From the NCBI GenBank assembly GCA_947685225.1, contig CANTUV010000077.1:384501-448500 (forward strand): a stretch of 64,000 nucleotides of DNA, written 5' to 3'. The notes beneath the pieces are model-generated. The model worked only from the letters and a program-made list of their open reading frames with translations, was not told the origin of the DNA and made no database searches. Below, in pieces: positions 48,783-61,088 of the stretch (position 1 is its first letter; each line of letters starts with the position of its first letter). The position numbers and the translations under genes were made by a program. This DNA comes from Garcia nutans (Eukaryota; Streptophyta; Magnoliopsida; Malpighiales; Euphorbiaceae).

Positions 48783-49469
48783 CTAATTAGAATATCCATT
48801 TGAAAGCTTCCTATTATTTTCATTAAAAAAAAGAAAAAAAAAGACAAAAAAAATATCTAACATTTTTTCTTTCAAGTGTGTCCACATCTTTGCCCTTCAA
48901 ATCATTTCTTCCTGATTTCATCTTCTCCTTCCTAACTCCACAACAACCCCACCCAAAAGCAATAAATTAATGCTCTCATTTTGTTGGAATATATTTCAAT
49001 TTTATTGTAAGTTGCTGCAATCATTTTTACAAAGTGATTTATATTTTTTTTATCTCACTAAAATCATCCTCTTTAATTTATATATAAATATTAAGATAAT
49101 TATGTTGAATGAATTAAAATATTTTTAATTTATTAGTTTATTAGTATTAAATTAATTACTATAATCTCATCACTTTATTAATTAATTCATTAATAATAAA
49201 AATATAATTAAAAAATAATTAAAATTTCTAAATTTCATACTGATGATTATTTTAAAATTTTTTAAATGATAATTTTAGGAAGACAAAATGAATAATAAAA
49301 CTATATAATCATAATAAATTTTAATAAAAATATATAAAATGTATTTTATAAAAATTAAAATAGTTATTATTATTTAATATATATTAAAATATTAGAAAAG
49401 TTCATTTAATAGGAGAATTTAAAGCCCAAAAAATTTAAAAAAATTATTATTAATTCTATTATTTCAATA

Positions 49470-49585
49470 TGAGAACTAAACCACGTAAATTTCACCCCAC
49501 CATCTTCCATGATACGTAGAGATATCATGTGCCATACAAAACCAATTCTTCTGACGTGTAATAAAGCCCTCCCATTCATTTTCTT
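49470..49585 (+). promoter_or_regulatory. Conserved upstream block of the second BIC locus
   Basis: It parallels the block at 44550-44665, with TACGTAG at 49513, GCCATACAAA at 49531, TGACGTG at 49552 and CCCATTCA just after. It lies about 690-730 bp upstream of the broken BIC start, compared with about 860-910 bp in the intact locus. It has outlasted the coding sequence it served. Confidence 0.55.
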
Positions 49586-50425
49586 GAACTTACTTTATAT
49601 TATAATTTTTTTCTTTTTTTATAGTAATGGATTATCTCAATGCATTTTTAATTTTATTAAATTTATCTTTATAATATTAAATTAGAATAAATTTATTTTA
49701 ATAATAAATAAAACTAATTTTTTATAATAATACTGAGGAATGCTAATATATATATATATATATTTAAAAAAGTACATAAAATTCGAGATCTCTTACTTAA
49801 ACAATCAAAATATACTTAATTATTACTTTATCTAATCCAATGCCAACATTCGACTCGATTCAACTTAATTAAATTTTAATTTTTAAGGTAATTAGAGGTA
49901 ATTATATACATTTTCTTTTTCCATTCCAAGCTAATATGTGAAAAATCATAAAATCAATCTAAATATAAAGTTAATATTTAAGTATAAACTATTTTTAAAA
50001 TTTGAGATGAAACATTTTACTCTTTTAATAGGAATAATTTTGGCATGTTTTAAAATTAAAAATAATACATAAAAATTAAATACATATTTTTTTGGATAAT
50101 ATAGTCAAGGATCAATTTTCTCCACTACAAAATATATTAAGTGTAAAAAAAAAGTAAATTAAATAAATAGCAGATTGCTGATGACTAACCTATGTATGAA
50201 TATTTACAATATATTTTCCCTGCACCATTATTGAGGGCAAACAAGATGGAGGGTACCCATTATTTCTCATCCATGAACAAAGAACACAACAACAACAATA
50301 ATATTTTTCTTATGAGATCTTCCCACCAGATTCTTTCATTTTCCTCATAAACAAACAACTTCTCCTCCTCCTCCTCCTCCTCCTCCTTCTCCTCATCATC
50401 ACTAGTTTTGGCTCCTAGTGATCAC

Positions 50426-50935
50426 CAGGGGCGGAACTACTATGGAATCGCGTGGGGTCACACGACTCTCTCTCATCGGCGACCAGAAGGAGAGGTGCCG
50501 GTGGAGGCGTGGAGATCGAGCTAAATTCAGCCCCCGTTGAAAGGGGCTGAGTTGTAGAAAGAGGTTGAGTATTTGCAGCGAGGAGTAGACGAATCCATCG
50601 CTGTAAATATTTTTATTTTTTTTTATAAATTAGTCATTGGCGAAACGACGTCGTTTCGTCAATGACTAATTTTTTTTTATAAAATGACCCCTGGTAAAAC
50701 GACGCCCGTTTCGCCAGGGGTAAATTTTAAAAAAAAATCGGCCCAACAAAAGTGGGCCAGTTCAAAAATAAAAAAGGGGCTGTTAAAGAATGCAGCCCCT
50801 TTTTCCTCTTCCCTTTCCCCCCTTCTCTCCCCGAACCAAGCAAGCAGCAGCCAGCCTCACCACCGCCTGCCCACCGGCCACCGCTCGGAGCAACCGCCGA
50901 TCTGACCCCTCAGTAAATTTCTGGTTTCGCCACCG
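50426..50935. mobile_element. Non-autonomous hAT-like DNA transposon, 510 bp
   Basis: The left end is CAGGGGCGGAACTA and the right end in reverse is CGGTGGCGAAACCA, an imperfect terminal repeat (10 of 14) with the hAT-typical start. The 8-bp direct repeat GTGATCAC flanks it at 50418-50425 and 50936-50943; the next base also matches, so a 9-bp Mutator-type duplication is the alternative. Its GC content is far above the surroundings. There is no transposase, and the internal ORF at 50684-50905 has no recognisable domain. Two strong hairpins lie inside. Confidence 0.85.
50628..50721. repeat. Two adjacent hairpins inside the hAT-like element
   Basis: The first (50628-50671) is a loopless palindrome with 22-bp arms centred on GACGTC, with one G-T mismatch. 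The second (about 50688-50721) pairs ACCCCTGG...AAACG with CGTTTCGCCAGGGGT, 13 of 15. Both are built from the same GGCGAAACGACG-type unit. Confidence 0.85.
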
Positions 50936-51195
50936 GTGATCACCGTTAACATGCTCATGTTAATGATCAAGTAGTGTTATTAGATCAGAAAGATTTATTA
51001 TGTGGACGTGAAAGATTGAAGAAGCATAGAGAAGAGATTTCCGGGAAAGTTGAGATTCCAGATTATTGGCCTCAATAAAATTTTCTCAAAGATTGGATCG
51101 ATTGTTCTTCTTTTGGTAACTTATTATCCCGTACTGGAATTTCATCAGCTCGCCAAGCACTTATTTCTCAGAATTCTCATCGATTAAGTGTATGA

Positions 51196-53759
51196 AGCGC
51201 AAAATAATGTTTTATCAGGTTATATTACGAATTAATTTCTATAAATATATTTTTTAATTTTCATTAGTATAGCAAGAACTTTATCTTTTTCTAGGAGTTT
51301 TTTTTTTAAATTATTTACATGATTAAATTTTTCAATACTACTAGGGAATATTATGAAAAAAAAAAAAGAAAAATACAAATTTCGCCTAGCAGATGAATCT
51401 CAAAATAATGCATTATCAAGTGTTATTACGAATTAATTTATATATATATATTTATTTATTTTGATTAGTATAACAAATAACTTTATTTTCTAGTTTTTTT
51501 TATTTATTTAGTTATGCATATGATCTGATTTTCAAGACTCGAGATTATTCAAAAAAAAAAAGAAAAAAAGAAAAATACAGAAAATTAGATTTAATTATTT
51601 ACAAATATATATGCATGAAATTTTCATGATACATATATCATCCAATTGAATATGGCAAGTTGTATGTTCCTTTTGTGAATTTTATTTCATATAAAATAGT
51701 TTTAATAGAAAAATATTTATTTTATTCAATTTTGATTGACATACCCGGTTCATGATAGCCATTTTGGTTTAATTATGATTAAATTTTGCAGCACATAAAC
51801 ATAAACATTCAAAAATAGGAAATTCTTTGAAGTTTTTTTCTTTCACATTGAAATAATTTTCATATTAAAATTTCAAAATTAAATTATTAATAAATTTGAA
51901 ATAATTAATATATTAAAATCGTCTTCAAAATTAAGTGCTTATGGATTTCAAATAATTCATATATATATATATATATATATATCAATTTATTCGAAGAACT
52001 TTTTTTTGTTGCTTCTACATCACTTCTTTGTCTTATAATCTTTTTGCAGTTAAAAATATAAGCAACAAGTTTTCTCATTAGATACTTGATATTGATAATC
52101 CTAATTAACAATTAAATTCAACTTCATTCGATTAATTACATTATATATATATGCATGTAAACAATAAATACATTCAATTTTTATGATTAATAATTTAATT
52201 CTCAAAATCGAATCATAAATGAGAATTTTATTTTTTATTTATAATTTTTTTAATATTAATGCAAATGATACACATTGATTTTTTTATTGGATAATAAAAA
52301 GGACTGTTAACTAAAATGTTAGAAAAATGAAAAAAAAAAATTATATTTTTAAAATATATTCAAATTTATAAGAAATTCTGATTATTTTATCAAAATATCA
52401 AATATTCATAGTTATTATAGATTTATTATGAAATTATTATAAGTTTATATATTTATATAGTTTATTATGAGTTTATTATAAAATAACTAAAATATTTTTT
52501 ATAAGAAAGTAAAATTTTCATAAAAAAAAATGATTGACGGTGTCATTTTTTCTAATAAAAATAAATTTTATAAGGTATATAAAAATTGCTCCAGAAATTA
52601 TTTTATTATTATCTCAGAATAAAATAAAGAAGTAAATATTATACTAATGGAGCTTGAGGGTATACTATTTATAATTCATGAATAGCTCTCTCAAACTTAA
52701 ATATATTATTTTTATAGCTATAAGAAACTTTTAAGGGAACAAATGATATCTAATTCGCAAGAGTATCTTTTTTTCTTAATATTTAGATATCTCAAGTTCA
52801 AATTTTAAGCACAAAATACTTTTAAAATTTAAGATGAAATATTTATTCTCCTAATAAATTTATTCGGTGTGAATTCAAATTAATTTATATCTTTTAGTTG
52901 TAAAATTATAGATGGTTAAAAAAAATAAGAAAAAAGTATTATTATAATTCAACTATAATACAAATTATCACTTAACTATTTGACTGTTAGGCCTATCACA
53001 GCTTGTATTCTATTTCTACTTTCCTCTCTTCTACTTATTATTTATATATATATATATATACATAATATTACATATATATATATAAATATCAATATAGTCT
53101 AACAATAATAGGTTTAAAAAAAACAATAATACATATTTATTTAAAAATAATAAATTTATATTGAATTTTATGTATATTTATTTTTAGTTAATTATATATG
53201 AAAGAGGAGAATTCTTATATAACTCGAAACCATAATTTAATATTTTACATAACTCTAATTCGAAATTTAAGCAAACCATAATTTGATGTTTTATGCATAT
53301 TTTATATAACTCTAATTTGAAATTTAAGCAAAACATAATTTAATATTTTGTGCATATTTATTTGAAGAATAGATTTATATTCAATTTCTCTTTTTTATAT
53401 AATATTTAATATATATATATATATATATATTTATAATAAAAACACGTGTCATGCACTACAAAAGAGCGGACCTTTAACAACTAATAATAATAATAATAAT
53501 ATATAATACTTCTCAATTAGTTGCTTTTATCTAGACAAATTACAGCTTTATAGTGCAAAATGGCTGTTTGATTATCTAGTGATTTATGGTTAATGTCTGG
53601 GTTGTGAGGTGAAAGATATACTTTTTTTTTTTAGGCAATTTTTTGCTTTCTTGTTGGGATTTTCTTTTATAGAAAATCTAGTGTTGAAATTTGCCCAGTT
53701 GGTTGTTCGGCTCATTTGTATTTCTTGCTCTGAATATTGGAGTGCTTTCTTTATTGCAG
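51196..53759. other. AT-rich spacer between BIC pseudogene and RPL10A
   Basis: No gene is seen. It has (TA)n at about 51959-51981, about 53046-53061 and about 53410-53430, and copy 2 of a dispersed repeat. The stretch just before 53760 should hold the RPL10A promoter and first exon, but no ATGAG|GT first exon is present. Confidence 0.5.
52310..52570. repeat. Dispersed AT-rich repeat, copy 2
   Basis: It shares TATCAAAATATCAAAT, repeated ATGAGTTTAT phrases, AATAACTAAAATATTT and a closing ACGGTG-TCATTTTTT with 17400-17690, in the same order. Confidence 0.4.
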
Positions 53760-55405
53760 TAAGCTTCAGAGTGAGGTTTTGAGAGAAGCCATCTCTATTA
53801 TCATGAATGCTTCTAAGGAGAAGAAGCGTAACTTCACTGAGACAATTGAGCTCCAGATTGGACTCAATAACTATGATCCCCAGAAGGATAAGCGTTTCAG
53901 TGGATCTGTGAAATTGCCACATATTCCTCATCCTAAAATGAAGATTTGCATGCTTGGAGATGCTCAGCATGTGGAGGAGGTATTATGCCTTTAACCTTTT
54001 GTGGAATTGTTTAACTTGCCACTCCCGTGGTTGGGTGTTTATGAATCTTTGAAATGCCATATGATCTTTTGAAATTTGAACTCAAGATATGAATTTGCAT
54101 AGAGTTTTGATGTGAGAGAGTATTTATCATGCAATGGATTTTTTTTTTCGTTTGCCTAGTTTCTTTTCATCCTCTAGTATTGCTGTGCTATATGTGTTGA
54201 TATTTCGATGACTCTGCATAGTATCACATTTTCTTTATTTTTTTCAGAGTCCTGCAATTTCGTTTCTGTCCTTTTTTGAAAAATATGGCCACTTATGATA
54301 TGATTGCTATACCATTTTTTATATGTTAGTGAACTGGACAACCATGCAGTTCATTTATAAAATATTATAAACATATCCATCAACTTATGTTATAATAACA
54401 TCAAAATCCATGATTATGATCTTTTGCATGCATTTGTGAAATCTATTTGAATTCAAATGGTTTGTTGAAAGAACTGAGTTTCCTACTTCCTATCTAGATA
54501 TCGTGAGTACAATGGTTCTTGGCTTATTTTATTGATCTTCTCTGAATTTTTCTCTAATCAACTAGGAACGCTATGGGGCTGTGATATTGGTGCATGTCAT
54601 TTTCTTGTCGAAACTTATTTGTATTACCTTGTCCAATGATTACGAGTCTAATGTAGTGGTGTTGGTTTAAAATGCGCAGGCCGAGGGGATTGGTTTACAG
54701 TGGATGGATATGGAGGTTTTGAAGAAGCTAAACAAGAACAAAAAGTTGGTTAAGAAACTTGCAAAGCAGTACCATGCCTTTTTGGCTTCAGAATCAGTCA
54801 TCAAGCAGATTCCTCGTCTTCTGGGCCCTGGTCTCAACAAGGCAGGCAAGTTTATTGGTCTTGATAATGTTTTTGAGCTGCCATTTAACTGGTGAATGTA
54901 AATATTTGAATGGTTATTTGTGTTTGTTATGTTTTAAACCAATTTATGTGCTCATGCAGGGAAGTTTCCTACCCTTGTGACCCATCAAGAGTCCCTTGAG
55001 TCTAAAGTGAATGAAACGAAAGCCATGGTGAAGTTCCAACTGAAGAAAGTGCTTTGCATGGGAGTTGCAGTTGGGAACTGTGCTATGGAGGAGAAGCAAG
55101 TATTCCAAAATGTGCAAATGAGCGTCAACTTCCTTGTTTCCTTGTTGAAGAAGAACTGGCAAAATGTGAGTGCTAATAATTCTGTTAGCTTTTGATTTGC
55201 TTTGGTGGCTACACGTCACTTATTCTGTACATAGTTCAAACTCTCATTATCTTGTTTGTTTACTGTTTTTGGTTAAATTCCATATTAAAGTAAATGTTTG
55301 ATAATTATTATTTTATTTTATTTTTATTTTTTGTTTTTAAATGGAAATCAGGTCAAGTGCTTACATCTCAAGACTAGCATGGGGGCACCACAACGCATCT
55401 TTTAA
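53760..55405 (+). CDS. RPL10A: 60S ribosomal protein L10a (uL1), start codon not found
   Basis: Exons 53760-53979, 54680-54845, 54960-55165 and 55352-55405 encode all but the first residue or two of uL1. Diagnostic stretches are [64 protein letters not shown] and [12 protein letters not shown]. With the usual tiny first exon (ATG AG) the length would be 216 residues, the normal size. The intron after 54845 starts GCAAGT, so it is a GC-AG intron. Upstream I find no ATGAG|GT; the best-placed candidate is GTGAG|GTGAAAG at about 53605, as if the ATG had mutated to GTG. The next in-frame ATG is at 53803, which would remove about 15 residues. The rest is intact, so this may be a recently silenced copy or one with a distant first exon. 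Confidence 0.82.
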
Positions 55406-55612
55406 GGAGCACTTCGATTTAAATTTTGGAATTGTGTATGAGAGATAAGTGTTTTACTTGAATGATCACCTTTTGTTCCTGGATGATTGTTTTGCTTTGT
55501 TTTTCTGAAATCGCTAGTGACTATATAATGCTGCTGGAGTTGCTTAGAGTTCTTTTTTTTCATGGGAGAGATATGAACTTCATTTCTCTTGCTTGCGGTA
55601 AAATATTTAGTG

Positions 55613-55650
<38 letters not shown>

Positions 55651-58600
55651 TGTCTGGTATGGGAAGTTCTAGCATGAACTGGATGTATATGCACCTAGCC
55701 AATAATAAACTATCAATGGAGTAATAATAGAAAAAACAATGATTTGATGTAATTTTCATTAGTTAGGTGCACATACATCCTGTTTGTGGTAGTATTTCCA
55801 GTCTGTTTTGCTCATCTCAATTTGGTTGCTATCCGTCTGCTATTCTGAATATTGGTAGTTCTTTCTCTGGAGTTGGTTGTTATGAAATAAAAGTGGTGCG
55901 CAGTGATAGTTATTCTTATTATTCTCTTTAGTTTTTTAACTTGACTTGGATGATGTTCATGGGGTGATTGAACAAGAGCTATGCGGTGTGCCAGATGTTG
56001 CACTAATGCCCATGCAAAAGCCTCTTTGAAGTTTGCCAATGGTAGACTTCTTTCTGCTAAATGAAAGTTTTGAATTAGCAGTTATGTGATAATTCTATTA
56101 CATTAACTCGCTTTCCTCACCATTTGCCAATCATCACTTAAGCATCATCCTTTTTAACGTCATATGAATTTCAGTATTTGTATGAACCATTTAAGCAACT
56201 AGGTTAAGTCCTTTTCAAGAAGTCAACCAGCTTAGTATTTCTCATATACCAGCATGAAGAAGAAAGTTTAAGCTGTTAGTAAAAGTATACTCCCATTCGT
56301 TAAATTTTACTGCGGTGAAGATGTTGTAGGGGAGGTTCTGCAAAAAAAGATTAAGCATGATCCGTCAAGTCTCTTTTGATTTTGTGTGTCTCTTGTCGAA
56401 TTTGATTCACACAGGATATATAATTCCATCCCCCTTTTAAGAAGATTTATCCTCTTACTTGGTGCATAAGAATAGGATCAATCTTGGCAATCAAATGACA
56501 TGGTTGGGTCAAGTCTTTCTTTCTCAGGAAGGTTATGTTATCCATCTTGATCTAATTATTTTTTATCAAAAGTTTTTAAGTTGTTAGTAAAATCATACTC
56601 AATTCCTTTTATTTGGTCAAGGTTAAACACTAATTCATCAATCTTCTTTATCTATGTATATGGGCGATCTAACCGAATATGATCCAGGATGTCTCAATTA
56701 TGCTGATAATTTTAAGATATTTAAGAAAATGTTTTTTGTGTCTGGGCATGGAAGGTAGAGTCAACCAAATCGTCTCTATTTTTGGATGCTACAATGTTTT
56801 AATCACTCCTGTTGTATGTATTCACCATTGCCATAGCCATACGGTGAGTGATTTTCACTGACGCATTTGGTCAAGCCCTAGTTCTATTTGTCTAATCTAC
56901 ATTTGTTTTATTTTTATTTTTTATTTTTACTTTAAATTATTAAAATTAAATGCTAATAGCAGTACAATATCGAAATGGTTTGTATTATTATTATTATTTG
57001 GGGAAATAATCGCATTATTATTGAAGCCATCAATCAATAAAATATATAATGATAATCAATTTGGTCGTTACGCTTTACCAAAAAAAATTATGATACAAAA
57101 TATTATTATTTATTTTTATTTTTATTTTATAGCATATGATAAATGTTCATGTGCATCAACGTAAATGTAGCCTAAAAAAATCATACTATATAATAATTTT
57201 ATATTTAAAGAGTTTAGTTTTGATGGCTTTTCCCATCCCTATGTCCTTCTAATTACTTTATTAAACCAAATCATTTCCAACACTCAATGAGGCTTCTTTA
57301 TAATCTTAGATCTATTCATATATGAAATAGTGACATTAAACGAATTTTTTTTTTTTTAAAGTTTTGATATGGAGAGGAGTAGAGTTGTGTATCAATCTGA
57401 TTCGATCAAGCTTAAGATAAAAATATCAAATTAAACTCTATTAAAATTATAAAATTTTAATTAACTTTTTTATTTTTGAGTTAGATCAAATTTCAATCAT
57501 ATTGATTGAGACGAAATATTTTAAAAAAGTAGTGTCATTATATATATATATATTCATGATTAATTCTTCAAATTAAATTTGATTTGAACCAGTATTTTAT
57601 TTTAAATTGTTTGGTTTAATCCAATTCAAGAAATTTACACAATCCTAAAAAACTAAATTAATTATTTAAAAAATATATTTATTATTAAACTGTATTTAAA
57701 AAATGGCTGCAACATAAATGGTTAGTAAGTGAAATTTGATTAGTAAATTAACGCTGGTCAAGTTGTTAAGAGTCAAACCGCCTTTTCTGAAGCCTATGCA
57801 TGTTGACCTCTTGTATTATTATATTAAACTAAATCTTATATTATATATTATGTATTTGTGTAATAATGCAATTGCTTGGTGTCATATTGCGGTCCATTTT
57901 GGAGTGCTTCAAAATATTCAATTCAATTCAAGTATTTTCAAATGTTAATTGAATAATTACCTAAGACAAAAATTAATTTTAAAGTACATTATGTACTAAA
58001 AGAAATGTAGTGTATCTTTTCTCATATATATTTAAAGTGCAATATCCTTCTCACATTAAAATTCATTTTAAAAAAAAAGTATAAAAACACTGAAATATAA
58101 TATAAAATAATATATATATTTTTTAATAATAGATTCAGAATCAATTTTTTTATTTTTTTTATTAATATTAAAAAAAAACAAATGTAATATTTATATCATG
58201 CTTTAAAAAAAATACTTCTAACAAAATAGAGTTAAATATATAGAAAATTAAACTCAAAGACTCAAAATCAAAGTAGTGTATCATTTAAGTGAATTTAATT
58301 TTTGCTCAAATATGGTGTGATTAACTTTCGATATTCTTATTTGTCAAATATGATTTATGCCATCCATTCTAAAGGTAAAGTCAAAATATTTGTAATATAG
58401 TCACATACACCTTCCATTCCATATATTACTTACATCCTTTTTCTTTTTCTTTTTTTAAATTATTATTAAACTTGTTTGTAAATTAAATTTTTTACGTAAA
58501 TTTATTAAATTTCTAAAAAATTTAATTTAATTTTTTTTCACAAATTATTCAACTCATCAACATATTTTATTATTATTAGTGTCAAATTATAACAATTCCA

Positions 58601-58929
58601 CAAATAATTTTTGAGACTCCTCCAAAAGGAAATCAATTACATATATTCATATTTGACTTTCTGAAAAAAAAAATAAATTTTCTTAGTTTAGTTACCAAAA
58701 ATTATAATTATAATTTGTTTTTATAACAATTTAACTCAATTTAAAGAGTATGAATGTAACTCCATTCTAAATTACTTTTATTATTTTAATGATAAAAATA
58801 ATTTTATTTTTACATTTAGTCACATAAAGTAAAATAATAATGTTATAATTTTTTTTGTTGGAGGTTTTGGCCCTTAGCACAGCCACAGGGCATCTCTCTG
58901 CCTCCGGCCGCTTTGGTCTTTCAAAATAT
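55406..58929. other. Intergenic spacer
   Basis: No gene is recognised. It includes an (AT)n tract at about 55613-55649. From 55.7 to 56.9 kb there is moderately complex sequence without a sustained reading frame. Beyond 57 kb it is A/T-rich. Two related phrases (TGTTAGTAAAAGTATACTC near 56274, TGTTAGTAAAATCATACTC near 56582) hint at an old repeat. Confidence 0.45.
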
Positions 58930-61080
58930 TCCAAAAGCCACCACTCTCTCTCTGCTCTGTAGATTTCTTGTTTATTTTCGCTATAAATTCATACCCACCT
59001 CGTGCTTTCCGCTTTGCCAACCTCATAAGCTTACCTGCTTACTGTGTCCTTTGATCTGATTCTCTGCTAATTCAGTAAGCTCTCTTTTTTCCCTTTCTTT
59101 TCTTCTATTCATAACCATTTTTATGTTTGATTGATGGGTGGATTAAAGATCTCTTTTTTTAAAATCTATTTTAACATGGGCTGCTCTAAGTTTTTGGTGA
59201 TATTAATAGAGTTTGTTTGTTTATTTGATCTTCAGAAGCTAAGATTGTTTGTTTGTTGAGTTGTGTTTGTAAATATTTGTGTGAGGTATCTTTCACAAGT
59301 GGGGCTATGATATGTTGTTTTGTAGGCAAGAAACAAAATGTTTAACTAACGATACATATAGTTTTTGTTTCATTTCATCGTTAGAAAGCAAAAAAAAACA
59401 TTTTTTTTTTTTTGTAAAATTGAAAGATTTCCCATTTTCATTCATTGATTAAACTTATAATTTCATAACAAAATTGATTCTATACCTGTAATTCAGTTTT
59501 TCATTTTCCCGTCCATAAAAAAACTTTTGTATTTTGCCTTTTGTCTTTACCATACGTGAGATCTTCAATTCTAACACATATTGTTTAGCTTAACTATGCA
59601 AAGTTTGGTATTTTAATGAACTGTATTAGCTTAACTTTAATAAATCAGGCTATAGTGATTTTGGCTTGATGGTTTTACTCTTTATATGACTTTGGTTACT
59701 CCATAAAGTAATTTGAGAGATATGTAGGATGAAAAAATCTTTGACAATGGAATCATTTCAGAGTTTCCTCTGAACATATACTCCAGAATGTTCAGGGAAT
59801 CATCATGCAAGATGTGCATGATGATTTATTGGAGGAAAGTTTATTGGGAAGACCAATTTGATGGAAATTCACATTGGTCCTTATTTTGGTGGATGTTTAT
59901 GTTTGTTCTTGTTTTGCATAATTTTTTTCTTGCATATAAGCCATTGCCTGCTTATGATTCCACCAAGGTTAGGTCTCGCTGGAGAATTTAATCATGTGAT
60001 GGATGACAGTTAACAGGGGAAATTGAAAGTTTGAATGTTCGTGTTGGGCCCATTTGAAATTTTCATGAATATTATGTTTTGAATTGTTTCTAGGAAATAA
60101 GCCCATATAATAATTTTGGAAACATTGAGTGCCCTTTTGAAATTTGATGGCAAGATTTTTTAGTTTGTAGCAGTATTGTGATGGCAAAGAGAGAATCTTT
60201 TTCAAAATCCTACTCCCTTAGGACAATAATATGAGATCTTATTAGGAGCACAAAGCATGTATATAAAAACAAAGAGAAGAGAGAGAGAGATATAACAGGG
60301 TTAAATGCCCCGTCTCCGAGATAAAAGTGGCAATTAGTGTAGCATTTTAAGAACTGGCATCAGTTTCTCAAGCTTATGCCTAGCATATCTCTTGCTCATC
60401 AGTTTTACTCTGTTATGGAGGCTAGTTAAAATGTTGAATGTATATAAAGTGGGACCCATTCTTATTTCATGCTAGTGCATGCTGTTTTGGTTTTGATTTT
60501 CTTGTTCATCTAGAATTAAAGAATTGCTTGTGCCAAAGTTCTTTGGTAATGTATTGTCATGAGCCAAATATGGGGGCCCTGTTCCCTTCAATGTAGAAAA
60601 TTGGTGCATTTAAGTTGTATTAACTGTGGTTGACATTCGTTTTGTGATCTTTTCTACTTTGTTCATCTTGACAAGAATGAGAATCTTTGAAGAATCCTCA
60701 CTTCCTTAAAGTTGCTGTTTATGATATAGAGATTCGATTAAAAAGCAGAGAACCCTTAGTTTTCTCTTCTTATAATGCTCCAAACATGAAACTCCATATC
60801 CTAGTACAAAATAATGCTTTAGTTCCGTTTTGTTGTGAAAATTTGTGAGGTATATTCTGGGAAACAATTTCCAATGAAACAATTTATTTATAGCTAGGTT
60901 CAAATGAAACTTGAAAATTGATTGCTTATCCTGCACAATTATTTTCTTTGTTAGCTTGATTTAATTTAAGATGGTGAATATGTTTTAGCTTCAAAATGAA
61001 ACAAGTATTGAGTTCTTGCCCTACTGGGAGCACTTATGGGACCAGCTTAAATTTTCTTTGTTTTTTTTTTTTTGATTCAG
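58930..61080 (+). promoter_or_regulatory. Ferredoxin promoter, leader exon and 2-kb leader intron
   Basis: A TATA box (TATAAAT, 58982-58988) follows a CTCTCTCTC stretch. A start about 30 bases on would give a leader exon of roughly 59013-59074, ending at ATTCA|GTAAGC. The intron runs 59075-61080 and ends TTTGATTCAG, eight bases before the ATG. Long leader introns often raise plant gene expression. The ORFs inside it are not conserved-looking. Confidence 0.6.
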
Positions 61081-61088
61081 GGTTAAAG

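Larger units (their letters stand above)
47440..50245. other. AT-rich spacer between the FD-like gene and the BIC pseudogene
   Basis: No gene is seen. It includes the FD-like promoter region, a compound microsatellite at 48675-48782 and the second conserved BIC block at 49470-49585. Confidence 0.55.
50246..51195 (+). pseudogene. Second BIC-type locus, broken and split by a transposon
   Basis: The 5' part starts at ATG 50246 (MEGTHYFSSMNKEH) and meets a TAA at 50348-50350. After the hAT-like insert (50426-50935), the BIC core resumes with GRERLKKHREEISGKVEIP, meets a TAA at 51076-51078, then continues NFLKDWIDCSSF and GISSARQAL to a stop at 51193-51195. Comparison with the intact gene at 45500 shows the same order of motifs. 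At least two stops plus the insertion make it non-functional. It is probably a tandem or segmental duplicate, because upstream DNA is also shared. A (CTC)n run at about 50360-50383 adds low-complexity sequence. Confidence 0.85.

Noticed and set aside
50684..50905. 73-codon ORF within the hAT-like element
   Set aside because: It starts in a hairpin and has no transposase or other domain; GC-rich non-coding filler is more likely.
55812..56039. 75-codon minus-strand ORF
   Set aside because: No domain, no splice partner, and similar-length random ORFs are common here.
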